A stretch of 8,304 nucleotides of DNA from Phycisphaerae bacterium (GCA_021736615.1 JAIPFN010000263.1:1-8304), one strand, 5' to 3'. Positions 1-6,340 are shown, counted from the stretch's first letter. Program-made: numbers and translations. The notes: generated by a model not told the origin, from the sequence alone.

Positions 1-526
1 TACTGCCTTCAATTCGTGCACGTCCGGTAGAAGAATCAATTACGCGTAGTCCGGTGCCAGGGTCGATCGTGAAAGCGCGAACCCCTAGTCCTTCCTTGTA
101 GCCGTCTATATGATAACCCTTGTCGCCGGGATCCTTATCGTCGCTGTCATTCTCTTCGGATATATAGAGTATGCCCGCGTTCCAGTCACCGGGACCGGGT
201 GTATCGAGATGGCCTTTGGCTGTGACAGTAAGAAACAGGGGACTGCTTTCGGAACCGGAACCGGCAAGACCGTTTTGCTGGATATATAAGATGCTGCCCT
301 GGCCAGTGACTGTGCTGGTTACAAATCTTCCCGCAAAGTCAGCGTCTACGGACTGTCCGTCTTTGCCGTCATTAATGTCATCGGATCCTAAGCCGAGTGC
401 CTCGCTGGTAAATTTGACCGATACCGGTACAAGCGTACCAAATGCGGTTGTCTGGATGCCGCAAATAACCAGCAACATGAATGTCAATACGCCTGAAACC
501 ACAGGTGATTTTTTTGTTTTTTCCAT
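1..526 (-). CDS. Exported acidic surface-type protein, 5' part only (runs off left edge)
   Basis: The minus-strand frame is open from an ATG at 526 to the window edge (175 complete codons, no stop seen). The start is supported by a GGGAG Shine-Dalgarno 7-8 nt upstream. Residues 1-30 look like a signal peptide: a Lys-rich n-region (MEKTKK), a hydrophobic core around VLTFMLLVICGI, then TTAFG before the mature part. There is no proper lipobox, because Ile precedes Cys22. The mature part is beta-type and rich in Asp, Gly, Ser and Thr, with acidic patches at about 49-63 (DDINDGKDGQ) and near ENDSDDKDPGDKG that could bind calcium. This composition resembles secreted proteins of exosortase/PEP-CTERM bacteria, but the C-terminus that would prove an anchor lies outside the window. 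I do not recognise the family; the function is unknown. It is preceded by a long leader with its own promoter and is read away from the Nudix gene cluster. Confidence 0.72.
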   Translation of the reverse strand, partial: MEKTKKSPVVSGVLTFMLLVICGIQTTAFGTLVPVSVKFTSEALGLGSDDINDGKDGQSVDADFAGRFVTSTVTGQGSILYIQQNGLAGSGSESSPLFLTVTAKGHLDTPGPGDWNAGILYISEENDSDDKDPGDKGYHIDGYKEGLGVRAFTIDPGTGLRVIDSSTGRARIEGS

Positions 527-634
527 TGCGTCACTCCCAATAAAAAACATCGTTAAACATCTGCACAGCAGGACAAAACTGCGCACACTATTTACTAAAA
601 CTTATTTTATATTGTTTGACCTGAGAAGAAGATG

Positions 635-720
635 AACTGTTAATCGCCTCTTTTTAACAAATATAACAGTCAACTTGAAAAGCATATTTTTGACTGTTTT
701 AGTAACGACTGAAACTGTTA
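635..720. repeat. Four copies of an (A/G)ACTGTT(A/T) octamer in the leader
   Basis: Copies are AACTGTTA at 635-642, GACTGTTA on the minus strand at 671-664, GACTGTTT at 692-699 and AACTGTTA at 713-720. All four fall within 86 bp directly downstream of the predicted transcription start. Two of them extend identically to AACTGTTAAT or AACTGTTAATT. The clustering suggests binding sites for a DNA- or RNA-binding regulator, but the region is AT-rich and short words recur easily. Confidence 0.4.
665..698. promoter_or_regulatory. Perfect 9-bp inverted repeat in the leader (operator or RNA stem-loop)
   Basis: AACAGTCAA at 665-673 is the exact reverse complement of TTGACTGTT at 690-698, with a 16-nt AT-rich spacer. 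It lies 28-61 nt downstream of the predicted transcription start of the exported-protein gene. It could be a dimeric operator or form a leader hairpin. It is not a classical terminator, since the stem is AT-rich and no strong T-run follows on the minus strand. Confidence 0.45.
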
Positions 721-732
721 ATTACTATAATA

Positions 733-761
733 ATTATACAATATAAAGTGTGTGGAATCAA
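733..761 (-). promoter_or_regulatory. Sigma70-type promoter for the exported-protein gene
   Basis: On the minus strand there is a -35 element TTGATT (761-756, four of six consensus bases), a 17-bp spacer and a perfect -10 TATAAT (738-733). The start of transcription would be near 726, giving a 5' leader of about 200 nt before the ATG at 526. Spacing and box quality are good; that it is used is inference. Confidence 0.55.
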
Positions 762-880
762 CCGAATTCGAGCGTTTTAAGGGGGTCTCAGGGGCTTTTC
801 AGGCAATCTGGCATAGTGGGGAAGTCCCGTGTGAATTATGGGACAGTTTGCGAAAAATTTGTGTAAAAAGCTAAGATTTT

Positions 881-1501
881 TTAATCGAAATCTGTGGGTA
901 ATTCGGGGTTATTTTTGTGTTCGTACATACGTGCAATTTGTCTTGGCAGTGTTCTTGAAACTGAAAGGTCGGGTATCTCGTCAAGGCTGAAGAATTTCAC
1001 TTCGCTGGTTTCGCTGCTGGTTTTAGCATGGCCTCCGGTTATCTCGCAGATGAAGAACATTTTGTAGATGTTGTACGGATAGGGCGGTGTGTGTCCCTGG
1101 CGGTCGCGGTCGTATATGGCCGCAAGTTTTAGTACTTTAACTTCGAACCCGGATTCTTCCCATACTTCGCGTACTACATTTTCAGCAGGTGTCATACCGA
1201 CATCGCACCAGCCGCCCGGCAGTGTCCATCCGCCGTCTGCGATCTCTTTGACGAGCAGTATCTTATCGTCTTTGAATATAGCTCCACGGCTGTCAACCTT
1301 GGGCGTAGGGTAACCGGTATCTTCCTGAAGGATCGCCAAAGCGGTATCCTTGTCGGCGTCGGTATACCCGGCAAGAATCTCGGCGCAAATCTCCTCAATC
1401 TCCTCATGACGTTTCAACTCAAAGCCGTCTTTGGCAAAAGTCTTACCCGCCTGGGAAATAGCTTTTAATCTTCTAACAATGTCAAACCAGTCTATACTCA
1501 T
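881..1501 (-). CDS. Nudix hydrolase with Nudix_N domain (ADP-ribose/CDP-choline pyrophosphatase type)
   Basis: This 206-residue protein is expected to hydrolyse a nucleoside diphosphate linked to another moiety (X) in the cytoplasm, releasing a nucleoside monophosphate. Residues about 4-60 are the helical Nudix_N domain, and the Nudix fold follows from about 68. The Nudix box is at about 97-119: Gly97, then Arg111-Glu112, Glu115-Glu116 and Gly118, which are the metal-binding core. The first Glu of the general box (GX5E) is Met103, which I recall as usual in this subfamily (GWxDVGxxPAE). The segment LAAIYDRDRQGH followed by PPYPYNIYK is also typical of Nudix_N members, annotated as ADP-ribose pyrophosphatases and including a characterised Bacillus CDP-choline pyrophosphatase. 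The exact substrate cannot be read from sequence. An AGGAG lies 4 nt before the ATG. The gene begins 18 nt after the zinc-ribbon gene, so the two are very likely co-transcribed. Confidence 0.9.
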   Translation of the reverse strand: MSIDWFDIVRRLKAISQAGKTFAKDGFELKRHEEIEEICAEILAGYTDADKDTALAILQEDTGYPTPKVDSRGAIFKDDKILLVKEIADGGWTLPGGWCDVGMTPAENVVREVWEESGFEVKVLKLAAIYDRDRQGHTPPYPYNIYKMFFICEITGGHAKTSSETSEVKFFSLDEIPDLSVSRTLPRQIARMYEHKNNPELPTDFD

Positions 1502-1519
1502 AACGCTCCTGCTATAATA

Positions 1520-1993
1520 TTACAACCAAAAGAAAAGGTCAATTAATTCACCCGCCCATCGCAGAATTGCGGCGGTGCGTCCTGTTTTCTTGTCGGATTT
1601 GATGATCGCATTTCCGATCTCGGCGACTCGCGGGTCTCCCTTTATATATTCGGCGATTGCCATAAGATCGCCAATATCTGTCCATACCCCGCCGCATTGG
1701 CCGCATTTATCAATGAAGACGTTTGAGTCGGCGGCGTAATTCAAATTCTTCATAACAAGCCCGCAATCCGGACACATTCTAAGTTCTTGCTGTCTGGACC
1801 TTTCAACCTTACGAGGTTCTAAAATAGTCGTTGTTTCAGGAGGGTTGACTTCTCCGGCGGCGATCATTTTGTCAACCACTGTTTTAAGATCGGCAGAGTC
1901 GAACCATATGCCCTCACAAAGCGGACATATCCCGACGTTACATCCATACAAGTCAACTATACTCAAACTGCCGTCACAAGCCGGGCAATGCAT
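1520..1993 (-). CDS. Double zinc-ribbon protein (zf-TFIIB family)
   Basis: This is a 157-residue cytoplasmic protein with two treble-clef/zinc-ribbon units of the zf-TFIIB type. Unit one uses Cys3, Cys6, Cys23 and Cys26, followed by GIWFDSADL. Unit two uses Cys74, Cys77, Cys97 and Cys100, followed by GGVWTDIGDL. The motif CPxCxGxWxDxxDL after the second Cys pair is the family signature. A linker of about 35 polar residues joins the units. The last 20 residues are hydrophobic and aromatic (ending LIDLFFWL), suggesting a membrane or protein contact. Family members are often called transcription factor zinc-finger proteins, but their role is not established; metal binding is the safe statement. 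GGAG lies 5 nt before the ATG. It sits 40 nt after xylB and 18 nt before the Nudix gene on the same strand. Confidence 0.85.
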   Translation of the reverse strand: MHCPACDGSLSIVDLYGCNVGICPLCEGIWFDSADLKTVVDKMIAAGEVNPPETTTILEPRKVERSRQQELRMCPDCGLVMKNLNYAADSNVFIDKCGQCGGVWTDIGDLMAIAEYIKGDPRVAEIGNAIIKSDKKTGRTAAILRWAGELIDLFFWL

Positions 1994-2008
1994 AATAACT
2001 CCATTAAA

Positions 2009-2038
2009 CGCCTTACACTTTTCGCCTTTCGCCTTACA
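2009..2038. repeat. Short direct repeat at the xylB / zinc-ribbon junction
   Basis: CGCCTTACA occurs at 2009-2017 and again at 2030-2038, 21 bp apart. Between them the minus strand reads AAAGGCGAAAAG, so the core GGCG recurs three times in 30 bp. The right copy overlaps the xylB stop codon (2034-2036). It may be a small dispersed or slipped repeat; no function is evident. Confidence 0.45.
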
Positions 2039-3515
2039 GCTTTTCGTTCAGCACTTCCAACCATTTTGTGTAGGCTTGTTTTGTTTGTTCTACTTCGCCT
2101 GCTTTTGGTTCTATTGTTTTTGTTTTTTTGAATCCTACGAACGCGTCCTTGAAACTGCTGTAAGTGCCTGCTCCGACGCCTGCACCGCGGGCCGCTCCTT
2201 GTGAACCGTCCGTATTATACAGTTCTACTGTCGCCCCTGTGCCGTTTGCGAAAGTGCCTGCGAAGATGTCGCTAAGGAACATATTCGCGTCACCTGCCCG
2301 GACAGTGTTTACTTCTACCCCCATGCTTTCAAGTATCTCGAATCCGTAGTTAAGTGCGAATACGATGCCTTCCTGTGCGGCTCGCAGAACGTGTCCGATG
2401 TCGTGCGTGTTGAAGTTTATCCCGCTAAAGCATGCTCCGACGTCTTTGTTTTCAAGCGTTCGTTCGGCACCGTTTCCGTATGGCAGTATCGAAAGTCCGT
2501 TCGCTCCGATAGGTGCTTTTGACGCCAGGTCGTTCATCTGAGGGTAGTCTTTGCCGGCAACTGTGTTGTGTTTGAGCCAGCTGTTAAGTATCCCCGTCCC
2601 GCCGACGCACAGCAACGCTCCATAGCGAGCCGCCTGGTCTGTGTTGTTTACATGCACGAACGTGTTTACACGTGATCTGGGGTCGTAAGTCGCCTTGTCG
2701 CCGATTCCGTAGACTACGCCGCTGGTGCCGGCGGTTGCGGCTACTTCGCCGGGTTCGAGGACATTAAGAGAGAATGCGTTGTTCGGCTGGTCTCCGGCGC
2801 GGTATGCGATCTTTGTGCCCGCCTTTAGCCCAAGTTTGGCGGCGGCTTGTTTGCTGAGGACGCCCTGATCTCCGAAAGTCGGCACGATGTCAGGCAGGAT
2901 GTCTTTAGAGAAGCCCAGGTGGTCCATCACGAAGTTGGCAACCTGTTTGCATTTGAAGTCCCACAGTATGCCCTCGGAAAGTCCCGATTGCGTCGTGCAG
3001 ATGTCGCCGGTCATCTTCATCGCCAGGTAATCGCCCGGCAGCATGATCTTGTCGATCTTATCGAAAAGGTGCGGTTCGTTTTCCTTGACCCATGCAAGCT
3101 TTGTCGCGGTGAAATTGCCCGGGTAGTTTAGCAGGTGCTCAAGGCAGTGTTCGCCGCCAAGTGCCGCAGTCGCTTTTTCGCCGTATGGTACGGCCCGGCT
3201 GTCACACCAGATAATAGAAGGCCGTAAAACCTCTTTGTTCTTATCGACGCAAACAAGCCCGTGCATCTGGTAGGTGATCCCGATAGCGGCAATATCGGCG
3301 GTATCAATATCCGTGGCGGCAAGCATCTCTGCTGTCGCAAGTTTAATATTATCCCACCACCACTGCGGGTCCTGCTCGGCCCAACCGGCCTGTTTGGCAA
3401 TTATCTCCATCTCTTTCTTAGGAGAGGTCGCAGAAGCGACTACAACCCCCGTCTCGGCGTCCATAAGAGTAGCTTTAATAGAAGAAGTCCCGGAATCGTA
3501 ACCAATCAAATACAT
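2034..3515 (-). CDS. xylB: Xylulokinase (FGGY family carbohydrate kinase)
   Basis: This 493-residue enzyme phosphorylates D-xylulose with ATP to D-xylulose 5-phosphate, linking xylose catabolism to the pentose phosphate pathway. The N-terminal phosphate-binding motif is GYDSGTSSIKATLMD (from Gly5, with Asp7). The sugar-site region is GITYQMHGLV then IIWCDSRA (about 79-108). The probable catalytic base is Asp242 in AYRAGDQPNNAF, followed by the second phosphate motif TAGTSGVVYG (about 261-270). The adenine-side segment GDANMFLSDIF plus YNTDGSQGAARGAG (about 408-446) resembles Bacteroidetes-type xylulokinases more than the E. coli enzyme. Length is normal. An in-frame ATG 39 nt upstream exists, but the chosen start has AAGGA 7 nt before it and begins directly with the conserved strand MYLIGYD. 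No xylA or sugar transporter lies in view, so another ketose substrate is possible. Confidence 0.88.
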   Translation of the reverse strand: MYLIGYDSGTSSIKATLMDAETGVVVASATSPKKEMEIIAKQAGWAEQDPQWWWDNIKLATAEMLAATDIDTADIAAIGITYQMHGLVCVDKNKEVLRPSIIWCDSRAVPYGEKATAALGGEHCLEHLLNYPGNFTATKLAWVKENEPHLFDKIDKIMLPGDYLAMKMTGDICTTQSGLSEGILWDFKCKQVANFVMDHLGFSKDILPDIVPTFGDQGVLSKQAAAKLGLKAGTKIAYRAGDQPNNAFSLNVLEPGEVAATAGTSGVVYGIGDKATYDPRSRVNTFVHVNNTDQAARYGALLCVGGTGILNSWLKHNTVAGKDYPQMNDLASKAPIGANGLSILPYGNGAERTLENKDVGACFSGINFNTHDIGHVLRAAQEGIVFALNYGFEILESMGVEVNTVRAGDANMFLSDIFAGTFANGTGATVELYNTDGSQGAARGAGVGAGTYSSFKDAFVGFKKTKTIEPKAGEVEQTKQAYTKWLEVLNEKL

Positions 3516-3522
3516 TGCAAAA

Positions 3523-3527
3523 TCCTT
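3523..3527 (-). promoter_or_regulatory. Ribosome binding site that fixes the xylB start
   Basis: AAGGA on the minus strand ends 7 nt before the ATG at 3515. The alternative upstream ATG at 3554 lies directly beside the GC-rich hairpin, has no Shine-Dalgarno, and would add 13 residues (MAGTTRPTFKDFA) absent from the conserved fold. Confidence 0.7.
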
Positions 3528-3535
3528 AAAAGTAG

Positions 3536-3552
3536 GGCGGGTCGTGCCCGCC
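3536..3552. repeat. GC-rich palindrome (REP-like hairpin or attenuator) before xylB
   Basis: GGCGGG (3536-3541) and CCCGCC (3547-3552) form a perfect 6-bp GC stem around a 5-nt loop in an otherwise AT-rich gap. On the minus strand the stem is followed by CTACTTTT, so it could be a weak intrinsic terminator for the membrane-protein gene. The composition, GGCGGGCACGACCCGCCCTAC-like, resembles dispersed extragenic palindromes seen in many genomes. I cannot tell these apart from one copy. Confidence 0.45.
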
Positions 3553-3584
3553 ATCGTTGTTATTTACAATGTATTTTTACCATT

Positions 3585-4268
3585 TTATGTCGCATCCCAC
3601 AAGGGTTTTTCAAGGAAATCTGCGAGTATTTGAGCTTCTTTACGTATTGTTTCTCGACAGTTGTTATTTATTACATTAATCCGCTCAGTATTTTTCAAAA
3701 CAAGATTAATTTCGTAGCATCTTTCCTCGCTCTCGTAGTCATCGTTCTGACTTCTAACCGAATTAGATATTATTTGTAGAGCGTAAACTGTTTCCAGTTC
3801 GCAACAGATTTCGATGGACTCTATGTTAATTGATTCATTTGGTGCGGTTCTTCCTTTCCAAAAATAACCGCACTGTTTGTCAAAAACAATGGGTTTTGTG
3901 ATGAGATGGCAAAGAAAACAGCCAAAAACAGCAAATAAAATTCCGCAAAGAAGCACTGCAAAATCTCCGAATGTCAGATTAGACGCTCCTTTGGCATGTA
4001 ATATATTTGTAAACCAGATAGATGTTACAATGCTGGGAATGAAAAAAGCCAGGAAGAATAATATAGCCAATACGGTAGGCTTGAATTCTAATCTGTTCAG
4101 GTTGACCTTTTTGAGATTGTGAGTACGGAAGTTTGCTCCGTGTTTTGAAATCATGAACCATTTGGTTTTAGGAACAATGGGGTCGTTAAACCTTGAAGTA
4201 ATGGATGTTTCCCTCTCAAGCGAGAGTTTTTTTAGTTTATCAAGAAACTTTCTAAACATAAACACCAT
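3585..4268 (-). CDS. Two-helix membrane protein with probable PH-like C-terminal domain
   Basis: I do not recognise a named family. The 227-residue protein has a basic N-terminus (about 1-60, many Lys/Arg), two strong hydrophobic segments at about 64-89 and 103-125, and a soluble C-terminal part of about 100 residues. Both ends should lie on the cytoplasmic side by the positive-inside rule. The C-terminal part alternates strands (ESINIESIEICC, YALQIISNSV, CYEINLVLKN, RINVINN) and ends in an amphipathic helix with ADFLEKPLWD. This is the layout of bacterial PH-like domains found behind paired transmembrane helices. Codon use is visibly AT-richer than in xylB. The start is uncertain: no good Shine-Dalgarno precedes the ATG, and a second ATG lies three codons in. 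The gene starts 61 nt after the secreted protease stop codon and is probably co-transcribed with it. Confidence 0.7.
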   Translation of the reverse strand: MVFMFRKFLDKLKKLSLERETSITSRFNDPIVPKTKWFMISKHGANFRTHNLKKVNLNRLEFKPTVLAILFFLAFFIPSIVTSIWFTNILHAKGASNLTFGDFAVLLCGILFAVFGCFLCHLITKPIVFDKQCGYFWKGRTAPNESINIESIEICCELETVYALQIISNSVRSQNDDYESEERCYEINLVLKNTERINVINNNCRETIRKEAQILADFLEKPLWDAT

Positions 4269-4300
4269 CAGGCCAGTCTCTTAGCGGTTAATTCTTTTAT

Positions 4301-4328
4301 AATCAATCATAAATAATCAATCATAAAT
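4301..4328. repeat. Perfect 14-bp tandem duplication
   Basis: AATCAATCATAAAT occurs twice head to tail (4301-4314 and 4315-4328), immediately beside the protease stop codon (4330-4332). It lies in the gap between the protease and membrane-protein genes. A slippage duplication is the simplest reading; it could be variable in copy number between strains. Confidence 0.75.
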
Positions 4329-4329
4329 T

Positions 4330-5838
4330 TCAAAACCCCATGTTGTTAAGTTTTGTTGCCGCGGAGTTGTATTTGAGCTGTAGTTCCCTTATCGTTTTTC
4401 CTTCCGGCAATGCCGCGGGGTATTGTTTTGCGATTTTTGCCGCCCTTGAGTAGTATACAAGAAGATCGTCTAGTATATACGCCAGTTCCGTCGCCAGACT
4501 CTGCTGCTGCAGCAAATAGGGGTTGACGTACGACTCGGTTACTTCCAGTTCGAGATTTGCCAGTTCCTCCCTGGTCAGATTGCCGTTCTTGCGATAGTCT
4601 TCGGCACTTCGGCGTAAGACTCTCTTATTTTCATTGTTGCGCGTTAGCCGGCTTTCGTAGGCTTTTCTTTCCAGGCGTCTTAACCGTTCATCTTCTCTTG
4701 AAGGGGCGTTTTTCAGTGCCGCCGAAGACACTTCTTTCATATTCTTTTCGATCTCTTCTGCCTGGCCTTCCAACTCTTCCATCCCGGCGAAATACTTTAA
4801 CAATTGAACCTTGCTCTGGGCGAATTTTCGCACCTGGGCTGTGATTCTGTTTGTGTCAATAACTTTTAATCCATCGGCCTTAAGATCCTTTATGACTTCA
4901 TCGCGTGAAGAAGCGATTGCGTCGGCCATTTTGGTATAGATGGCGTCCTTTGCCGAAAGGGTTATCGCGTATGCACTTTGCTGTGTTTTATCGCTGTCAT
5001 TGTCTTTGGAACTTTTCTCGTCCGTGCGGGTTGTCGATACTGTTGACCATGTTCTGACAATAGCAGCTGAGCCTTTATCGCCTTTGTGGACGATATTCCG
5101 CGAACCCTGTTCGTCGGTAACGACTTCGACGACCTCAACATTACGGTCGACCAAAGCCATTGCCATCGCGGCGGGACGGTTATTCTTTTCGGCAAACGTC
5201 GATAGGTAAGCTCCGAATGAACCAATGCTTTTCGGGGTAAAAGTATCCTGCCACTCAGTGGGGCCCTCCTGGCGTATTGTCGTATCGATCGGTGGAGCTA
5301 TTGTTCCTATTTGAGCATTCGGGGTGATATAAATTTTGTCGCAGGCAAGGGCGATACCGGCCGCTGCCGAGAATGCACCGCCGTATTTTTTGCCCGTAAT
5401 AAACGCGATGATCGGGCAATTGTAACTTTTTCTGATCGAGTCGCAGACCTGTTTCATGCATGCGCCGCGTCCGCCCGGAGAGTCGATTTCGAGTATGATG
5501 CACCGGGGGCCATTGTTAGCTGCTTCTTCGATGGTCTTGGCCAGCGTGAGAGATACGGTATCGGAAAGGATGATGTTCTGATCGTCGATGCCGATGACGA
5601 CCAGGTTTTCCTTGCGGCCCTTAGCGTCATAAGTAATGTCATATTCGTCGATGAGCACGGTTTTGCCGAAAAACTTGCCGTCCTTCTCTTCGTAGATGCG
5701 AGTTTTTTTGCCAAGGGTACTGTTAGTCGGATACCCGTAGAAAGTTTCTCCGCTTTGGCGGTGCTTAAAAACATCGCCGCTGCAAAAAGACGAAAGCAAA
5801 ATTACTACGATTGAGGCACTTCTAATATATTTGATCAT
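4330..5838 (-). CDS. Secreted ClpP-fold serine protease (S49/NfeD-N type) with long helical C-terminus
   Basis: This 502-residue protein has a signal-peptide-like N-terminus (1-21: MIKYIRS, then SIVVILLSSFC), so it acts outside the cytoplasm. Residues about 78-240 form a ClpP/crotonase-fold protease domain. It has IILEIDSPGG (115-123, oxyanion region), nucleophile Ser157 in GGAFSAAAGIALACDKIYI, and NAQIGTIAP. Lys203 in TPKSIGSFGAYLSTFAE aligns without gaps, by my recollection, to the catalytic Lys of the archaeal NfeD-type protease 1510-N. A Ser157/Lys203 dyad is thus intact. A polar insert follows (about 268-288), then AITLSAKDAIYTKMADAIA, the usual S49/NfeD tail. The last 160 residues are a charged helical, probably coiled-coil region instead of NfeD membrane and OB domains. 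AAGGAG lies 6 nt before the ATG. It leads the minus-strand gene series, next to a membrane protein, which suggests a role in envelope protein turnover. Confidence 0.8.
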   Translation of the reverse strand: MIKYIRSASIVVILLSSFCSGDVFKHRQSGETFYGYPTNSTLGKKTRIYEEKDGKFFGKTVLIDEYDITYDAKGRKENLVVIGIDDQNIILSDTVSLTLAKTIEEAANNGPRCIILEIDSPGGRGACMKQVCDSIRKSYNCPIIAFITGKKYGGAFSAAAGIALACDKIYITPNAQIGTIAPPIDTTIRQEGPTEWQDTFTPKSIGSFGAYLSTFAEKNNRPAAMAMALVDRNVEVVEVVTDEQGSRNIVHKGDKGSAAIVRTWSTVSTTRTDEKSSKDNDSDKTQQSAYAITLSAKDAIYTKMADAIASSRDEVIKDLKADGLKVIDTNRITAQVRKFAQSKVQLLKYFAGMEELEGQAEEIEKNMKEVSSAALKNAPSREDERLRRLERKAYESRLTRNNENKRVLRRSAEDYRKNGNLTREELANLELEVTESYVNPYLLQQQSLATELAYILDDLLVYYSRAAKIAKQYPAALPEGKTIRELQLKYNSAATKLNNMGF

Positions 5839-5876
5839 AAAAAACTCCTTAATAGACGTCTTTTCTTATATACGGC

Positions 5877-5882
5877 ATTATA
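5877..5882 (-). promoter_or_regulatory. Candidate -10 box for the protease gene series
   Basis: The minus strand has a perfect TATAAT here, which would place the transcription start near 5870 and give a leader of about 32 nt. The corresponding -35 position (about 5900-5905) is a T-rich TGTTTT that matches poorly. The palindrome AGACGTCT lies in the leader and could be an operator. Confidence 0.4.
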
Positions 5883-5893
5883 CACTAAAAGGC

Positions 5894-6064
5894 TTAAAAA
5901 AAACAGTAGAAGACTAATGGCAGAGAGCGAAATATCAAAAAATTAGCGAATGACGAAATTTTTTTGAAAGTCCAGGCAAAATAGGCATCTTGGGGTACTT
6001 GGGCGGTGATTTGGTTTTCGGGGGTGCGTTTGTCGATAATTTTAGCGGTTTTCGGTACTCTCAT
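5894..6064 (-). CDS. Possible small protein of 56 residues, doubtful
   Basis: A minus-strand frame runs from ATG at 6064 to TAA at 5894-5896. The product begins MRVPKTAKIIDKRTPENQ and continues with QDAYFAWTFKKIS and a hydrophobic, aromatic C-terminus (ending PLVFYCFF). The first 35 codons use C- and G-ending codons more than the flanking AT-rich DNA, which is why it was noticed. Against it: no Shine-Dalgarno precedes the ATG, no family was recognised, and its end overlaps the promoter region of the protease gene. It could be a gene fragment. Confidence 0.18.
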   Translation of the reverse strand: MRVPKTAKIIDKRTPENQITAQVPQDAYFAWTFKKISSFANFLIFRSLPLVFYCFF

Positions 6065-6215
6065 GGCTTAATAGTAAGGTTAAAAAAAGTACTATATCTT
6101 AAAATAAGTTGCAAATATAACGTTTCTGGCGGCTGGCGAAGTTTTTTTACCACATTGGAATAATTTTTTGCCTGATTCCTTTAATATAGTCGTTTAGACC
6201 ACATTTTCAACAGTT

Positions 6216-6245
6216 TTTACGGGTCGTTTTGGACGATAGTATAAA
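6216..6245 (+). promoter_or_regulatory. Candidate promoter of the flagellin-like gene
   Basis: A -35-like TTTACG (6216-6221, four of six), an 18-bp spacer and a -10 TATAAA (6240-6245, five of six) would start transcription near 6252. That leaves a leader of about 97 nt. The leader contains a 6-bp inverted repeat TAGATT/AATCTA (6301-6306 and 6323-6328). No sigma28 or sigma54 promoter was found. Confidence 0.3.
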
Positions 6246-6336
6246 ACATTTAATTTTTACGCATATTCCTTGTTTATTTCTTATATTTTAATTGTAAGTG
6301 TAGATTGCAAGAGGTGTATATAAATCTAGCTACTAT

Positions 6337-6340
6337 GGAG
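6337..6340 (+). promoter_or_regulatory. Ribosome binding site supporting a TTG start
   Basis: GGAG ends 8 nt before TTG at 6349. No ATG or GTG in this frame lies at a usable distance, so the TTG is the best start. The ATG at 6335 is in another frame and stops after five codons (MELFY) at 6350-6352, overlapping the TTG. Confidence 0.65.

Larger units (their letters stand above)
527..880. other. Non-coding spacer: promoter and long leader of the exported-protein gene
   Basis: This 354-bp AT-rich stretch shows no convincing coding frame on either strand. The half nearest the exported-protein gene is its probable 200-nt leader, with repeats and an inverted repeat (listed separately). The half nearest the Nudix gene would be its 3' untranslated region. 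A small stem, GTCCC at 824-828 with GGGAC at 840-844, lies there but has no T-run after it, so no clear terminator of the Nudix gene cluster is visible. Confidence 0.6.

Noticed and set aside
171..635. A 154-codon plus-strand frame at the left end
   Set aside because: It is antisense to the exported-protein gene, which has a signal peptide and a Shine-Dalgarno; the product is low in structure and shows no family.
824..844. GTCCC/GGGAC hairpin as terminator of the Nudix gene cluster
   Set aside because: The stem is only 5 bp without G-U pairs, and no T-run follows it on the minus strand.
3261..3779. A plus-strand frame of 172 codons spanning the xylB start and the intergenic gap
   Set aside because: It crosses two genes in antisense, and its translation changes composition abruptly at the gap, as expected for a spurious frame.
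5311..5814. A 167-codon plus-strand frame opposite the protease
   Set aside because: It overlaps the conserved protease domain in antisense and has no ribosome binding site or known motif.
5773..5838. Lipoprotein signal (Cys19) in the secreted protease
   Set aside because: The sequence before Cys is SSF, so the -1 position is Phe instead of Gly, Ala or Ser; an ordinary signal peptide is more likely.
6153..6174. Sigma54-like promoter (TTGGAAT...TTTTTTGCC) before the flagellin-like gene
   Set aside because: The GG and GC are 11 nt apart instead of 10 and the flanking consensus bases are missing.
6221..6239. Sigma28-like -10 (GACGATAG resembling GCCGATAA) before the flagellin-like gene
   Set aside because: No TAAA-type -35 lies 15 nt upstream, so the flagellar sigma promoter is not supported.
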